Below, piece by piece: positions 58,415 through 64,000 of a DNA stretch of 64,000 bases. Under the pieces are notes generated by a model that worked only from the letters and a program-made list of their open reading frames with translations, ran no database searches and was not told the origin of the DNA. The stretch's first letter is position 1; each line of letters begins with the position of its first letter. Source of the DNA: Clavulina sp. PMI_390 (Eukaryota > Basidiomycota > Agaricomycetes > Cantharellales > Hydnaceae); contig WIDE01000007.1 of the NCBI GenBank assembly GCA_015039315.1, positions 441,045 through 505,044 of the forward strand. The letters are read 5' to 3'. The position numbers and the translations under genes were made by a program.

Positions 58415-60958
58415 ATGAAGAGTCAAGCCTTTGTCGCAGTAGTCCTAGCAGTGCTATCTCACACATTAGCATCACCGCTAGAATTCAAGTTCAAACCTAG
58501 AGCGGCAGCCCCTCCCAAATGCCCACCAGCTACAGCTGTCGAATGGTTCAAAGATTGTCAGAACTTCAATTATGATGCAACAGTCGATACCCCGGGCGTT
58601 GATTGTGGCATTTTCACTGCTCCCCTCGACTACGCGGACTGTGGCCCTGGTAATGCCACCCTTGCTGTAGTACGACTCAATGCAACAGTCTCGCCGCGCT
58701 TAGGGACCATTTTCACCAATCCAGGTAGGCACGATGTGGATTGTGAAGAGACTGACGTACTGAGCAAGCTTCTATGAATATATTAGGTGGCCCTGGAGGT
58801 TCCGGCGTCGGCTTTGTGTTCACTACAGGTCTTCAGTTGGCTCTCATGACTGGTGCGTGGCTCGATCTATCACCCTATGCACTCACTCTCAAGTGACCTT
58901 TCTGCAGGAGGCCAATACGATATCGGTAAGATCAATTTTTTTTTTCCATATCGCGCCGTCAACTTGTTCTCTGCTGAAGGAAATCCGTAGTTTCTTGGGA
59001 CCCACGTGCCGTTGGCTACTCACTTCCCGCTATCACATGCTTCAGTTCTCCCGGGGAAGCTGATTCTCTTGTTGCAAACAACTCAATCCTTTTCCAGTAT
59101 GTCAGTTCCTCAGAAATACTTCTAAGTCATCTGATCCACGTCAACGAAAGCGGCGGTGCTGAAGCATATGGCAACTTCACGAATCCTCAAGGCAATGACC
59201 CAGACGAGCTTGCGGCTCTCAGCCAAGAGAGCATAACCGACACAAATTTGGACGCTATAGGAGCAGCTTGCCTGCAAGCTCACGGTAATAACTTGTCTTA
59301 TATCGGCACCGCCGCCACTGTTCGCGATATGATTGCGCTCTCAGATGCTCTGGAAGGCGCTGGGAAGAAAGTCAATTACTGGGGGTTCAGGTAAGCCTCC
59401 TCATCCGGTATTCGCGGCTTAGCATGCTAATCACTCTCTATAGTTATGGGACAATCATTGGCTCTTACTTCATCAATAGTAGGTTTCTGAAATGCTACCC
59501 TCCAGCTCAGCACCTCGCGCTTAACCTTGTCATCCCACTCAAGTGTTCTCTGACAGAGTGGGCAAGGTGATCATTGATGGAGTAGTGAATCCTATTCCTT
59601 GGACGACTCAGCCGATCCTAAACTCTTGGCCAGGTGAGACCCGAAGATATCCATCGGCTTCCGTTCTGTATGCTGAGTAGAATTGCTTCCAGGCAAACTT
59701 ATCGACACACACATAGTATTTGATGAGTTTACAAGTTCATGTGCTGCAGCTGGATCACTTTGCGCGATCGCCGGTGCCAATGCAACCCAGGCTGGCGTGG
59801 CTTCTTTTATCCAGAAGGTAATGGACAGCGCGTTCCTCGCATACGAAGCGAACCCATCAACGAGCACCAGCAGTAGCGCAGCCTTTCGTCGTGCGTATCT
59901 GAATTAAAAGCTTTCCACTCACATCATTCAGTACTAATGCACGCTTGGACATAGTGGCGCTCTATAACATGCTCTACTCTCCGGAGCAGTGGGCCTACGG
60001 TGCCGTCACGATACTTGAGGCCGCAAAATCCCTCAATGTCTCCGAGGCATTCGCTCTTGAGAAATTATCCAGCATTAGCACCCCATCACCTCGCCCCCAA
60101 TCGCTTCTCCGCAAACGAGCTTGCCCATCAGTCCTTGAAACATTAGGTGATGACAGCATTAATATGATCGCATCACAAATTCGAGTAGTCGCTATTACAT
60201 GTGCCGATTCCCCTGACGCCGGAAATGTGACCACCAAAGATGTGTTCAATGCATTGTTGGCGAGTGCCAATGTCAGCCAGACTTGGGGCCCCGATTGGCC
60301 GGCGAGCTATGTCTGCCATAAGTGAGTAACATTTCCTTCGTTATCCTTCATCTCCTCGTGATGACTGACAAACTCCTGAATTATTTTGCGGGTATAGATG
60401 GCCTGCGCGAGCCGTAGAACGCTACGCCGGTCCATGGAATGCCACTCTCTCGGAAAAAGTGCTGATAATTGCCAACCAAGGCGACCCCGTTACACCAAGG
60501 GCCAGTGCCGAGCTGGTAGCTGGCATGCTCGGCAACAGCTCCGCGTTCCTTCTCCGTGATGGTTACGGAGTAAGCGTCCTGTATTCCACTTTTCATCCGA
60601 TCTTCACCAACCTATAGTGGCGGGATCTGCATTATAGCACACCTCCCTCGGTGAAAATTCGACTTGTACGAGCGCCGTGATTACACAATTCTTCAACAAC
60701 GGTACCACACCGGCCCTTGGTACCGTATGCGCCACCAACCGGAACTACTTTGGATCCACGACCATCAGCAATGATTCCTCCAGCTCGTCGATGATCCCAA
60801 CTTCTGCCATCTACAGTGCCACGAGCGGCATACCGCTGGCAGTGACAACCTCCACAACAAAGGCGAATGCTGCGGCAGGTTTGAAGATGTCGACCTCCCT
60901 GTTTGCCTTCACAATGGTGTTAAGCTTCCTCACCACATTCATATCGAACCTGGTTTGA
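58415..60958 (+). CDS. secreted, GPI-anchored alpha/beta hydrolase (tripeptidyl aminopeptidase/TAP-like family)
   Basis: Likely extracellular serine peptidase or related hydrolase. Signal peptide MKSQAFVAVVLAVLSHTLAS, then CGIFTAPLDYAD, oxyanion segment NPGGPGGSGVGF, VVSWDPRAVGYS, nucleophile Ser in YWGFSYGTIIGSYF, DGVVNPIPW, and in the TAP-like C-terminal region VLIIANQGDPVTP (acid) and HTSLGENSTC (His). Several N-glycosylation sequons. The last 30 residues are a small/hydrophobic stretch (SLFAFTMVLSFLTTFISNLV) preceded by Ala/Gly-rich residues, as in GPI-anchor signals. About nine exons, in frame. It lies between the two QPRT copies without obvious pathway connection. Confidence 0.8.
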
Positions 60959-61319
60959 TAAATCTTACGTTAAACAAATAATAAAGTGGGATTTGCTAGC
61001 CACCAGAACCTTGTAATCAGTCGCAATCTAACTGTTTTTCTTTCTGTTTCTGCTTATTGTCGGCGCGGGAGGGCAATGTTGCGGATCAGTAGCGGCAGCA
61101 AGGGCCAAGTCCCCGAGTGTCTATTCCTTACCCACCACTTGCGCTTCAGTGGAACAAAAAATATACTAGCTCTAGACCTCTGATACATGGACATAGTGCA
61201 TGAATAGAATCTAAAAAGTCTCTCTCTCAACTCGCAGCAGTTGTACGCTACAATGGCGGACACAGAGAAAATCCATTGGTCCACTTCGCAAGAACCACAA
61301 TATGAAGTCTTACCCCGAG
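60959..61319. other. spacer up to the duplication junction
   Basis: No recognised gene. Similarity to the ACMSD gene begins at about 61320, which marks the left edge of duplication unit 2. Confidence 0.5.
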
Positions 61320-61447
61320 CCGGAGAGGAAGCCCCCGACGCGAAGTGGATATCAGTTGTAGAAAACCTCCAGTCCAGTGATGCGGTCTCCTCATGACAGA
61401 ATAGTGTTTGTGGTGGAAATGCGATGAAACCATTTGGATTGTTGTGA
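61320..61447 (+). pseudogene. 3' fragment of the ACMSD-like gene
   Basis: Reads AGEEAPDAKWISVVENLQSS, then a TGA replaces the tryptophan codon (WSEEE of the intact gene becomes a stop), then GGNAMKPFGLL. It aligns with 56600-56734 of the intact gene and keeps the same downstream spacer. No upstream exons remain, so it is a truncated by-product of the segmental duplication. Confidence 0.8.
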
Positions 61448-61549
61448 TTGACTATATCTAGATATTGTACAAGGTTAACGAGTGGATTTGTATCCATGGG
61501 CAAGTGACAGGTACAAAGACGCTGTACGCCGCGATATGTATGCAACATT

Positions 61550-62696
<1,147 letters not shown>

Positions 62697-62790
62697 CGTC
62701 AATCTTCTGACGAGGTCGCTCAACAATAGCACTAGTGAGGGGGCTAATAGGATTTGATTGAATGGCCGATGGGTGGTCACTTGGAGGCAA

Positions 62791-63069
62791 GTGTTGCCCA
62801 GTGAGGGAGGGTGTGGGCTATATATATATTCTACTATGGTCGGCTAGGCACACACCGTAATCCGGTTCTATGTTGAAACCAAATAGCACGGGCCAGAACA
62901 GAACTAGTCCCAAAAAAGGAAAGAGAAACAATTCCCACGTACATCCTCTCTCAGCGCTTAGCACGAGCCACGTCGATTCGCCCTCAGCAAAAGTGGGCGT
63001 ACCAGTTTCCCAACCACCCCCAGGTCAACCAAACCCCCCGTCAAAAGGCATTTGTTAGCTTTCGGAGTC
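62791..63069. other. spacer and 5' region of the KH gene
   Basis: Contains TATATATATATT at about 62819, possibly a TATA element, but it lies 240 bp from the KH start. Nothing else recognised. Confidence 0.4.
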
Positions 63070-64000
63070 ATGGCCAGTCTCTCTGCCGCCGAGTTGCAAC
63101 AAAAACACTCTTCTCTCGAAGGTGAGTTGAAATTTCTGGGCGGGTTGGGCGGCCCCCACACACGTTTCGCCTGTCCAACCCCCCACAGACCATCCGCAAC
63201 AAACATCTAATAACCTTTTTTACGGATTAAAAAGGTGCCCCGGACCCGTTCCCTAGTCTTGTGGATGAGCCCAAGAAGCCCAAGGCTGCGGCTCCTCGCG
63301 CCAACGGTAACGGCAACCTCGACAACTCGGAGAGTGCATTCCCCTCGCTTGCCCCTGCTTCCGCCCCAGCCAAGACCGCTTCCACCTCTGGAAAACCTGC
63401 TTCCTCCTGGGGAGCCGGCTCCAGTGCTATCAAGAAGGTTGCGCAACCCCTGCACAGCTCCAACTTTACTTTGGACAAGGTCGACCTCGCTCGCGGCGCA
63501 GATGGCAAGCAGATCGTGCTCGGCGCTGTCATGAAGGAGGTCATGCTCAAGACCAAGACCAAGATTGATGCCAGCACTCAGCGCACTACCGGAGGCACCA
63601 CGTTCCATGTCAAGGGTGACACCGAGAGCGCGGTGGAGCTTGCTATTCGCCATATCACTGCTGCCTTGAGCCCCCAGGTGAGGATTATTTGCAACCTTGA
63701 GCTTCGTTTCAAATTTACTGACCATGATCCGTTTTTTCCAGGTCACTCTTACCGTCAATGCTCCTATCTCAACTATCGGAACTATCATTGGTCCCAAGGG
63801 TGCGTTACTCTGTCCTCATTTGACTTTTTAGTATTGTGCCTGTACTGACGCACGCTTCTCATAAGGCGCGACTCTGACCAAGATTCGCGAAGAGACTGGT
63901 AACACTGTCAAGGTCGATATCCCCCGTCGTGATCCTTCGATGAACGTTGCTCCCAAGGGTGACGAGGACGAGGAAGACGAGATCACCCTCCCCATCACGA
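63070..64000 (+). CDS. KH-domain RNA-binding protein (vigilin/Scp160-like), 5' part
   Basis: Start MASLSAAELQQKHSSLE at 63070, an intron, then GAPDPFPSLVDEPKKPKAAA and a Ser/Ala/Pro-rich stretch with a second FPSLAPAS motif, SSWGAGSSAIKK, and a degenerate first KH-like region. Across an intron comes VTLTVNAPISTIGTIIGPKG with the IGPKG loop of a KH domain, then ATLTKIREETGNTVKVDIP and an acidic stretch GDEDEEDEITL at the window edge. The arrangement is that of Scp160/vigilin, a multi-KH protein bound to polysomes and the ER. Continues beyond the window. Confidence 0.82.

Overview
The window looks like nuclear DNA of a filamentous basidiomycete, probably an agaricomycete. Genes are broken by many short GT-AG introns of about 50-100 nt and lie close together on both strands. 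Secreted plant cell-wall enzymes carry fungal CBM1 modules, and there is an intact Plavaka-type DNA transposon. A Rhizoctonia/Ceratobasidium-like species would fit, but that is a guess. Exon structures below come from reading frames, splice sites and family motifs by eye; boundaries can be wrong by one exon.

Layout. 1-1.85 kb: 3' part of the meiotic MutS homologue MSH5. 2.2-8.7 kb: a Plavaka element with terminal inverted repeats, a transposase gene and a divergent second gene whose intron holds a small MITE built from the element's own ends. The element abuts a beheaded secreted-enzyme gene (promoter and signal peptide only). 10.3-24.3 kb: three paralogous WD40-type genes in the same orientation. 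Among them lie a tRNA-derived SINE, a hairpin element and a decayed gene built of repeated ~33-residue exon modules. 25.5-27.4 kb: a CBM1-GH5 mannanase. 29.0 kb: a second SINE copy.

29.5-46.3 kb is mostly housekeeping: gamma-tubulin complex GCP3, a 2-oxoglutarate/Fe(II) oxygenase, the GPI inositol deacylase BST1/PGAP1, and two tandem SF1 RNA helicases of the MOV10/SDE3 kind with zinc-finger N termini. 47.3-50.9 kb: a CBM1-GH51 arabinofuranosidase whose signal/CBM1 start resembles that of the GH5 gene. 51.2-55.1 kb: an MTH1-like Nudix hydrolase, an assembly gap of 180 N, and an API5-like HEAT protein with a low-complexity tail.

55.2-62.8 kb: an ACMSD-family amidohydrolase next to a quinolinate phosphoribosyltransferase (QPRT). 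The ACMSD 3' end plus QPRT is duplicated downstream, with the ACMSD part reduced to a pseudogene and the second QPRT diverged at conserved positions. A GPI-anchored, secreted alpha/beta hydrolase lies between the two copies. 63.1 kb to the end: the start of a vigilin/Scp160-like KH protein.

Functional links: the two CBM1 enzymes attack hemicellulose; ACMSD and QPRT sit on either side of the quinolinate branch point from tryptophan to NAD. The accessory signal is strongest at 2-10 kb, 10-25 kb and 56-63 kb, where duplication, transposition and decay dominate.
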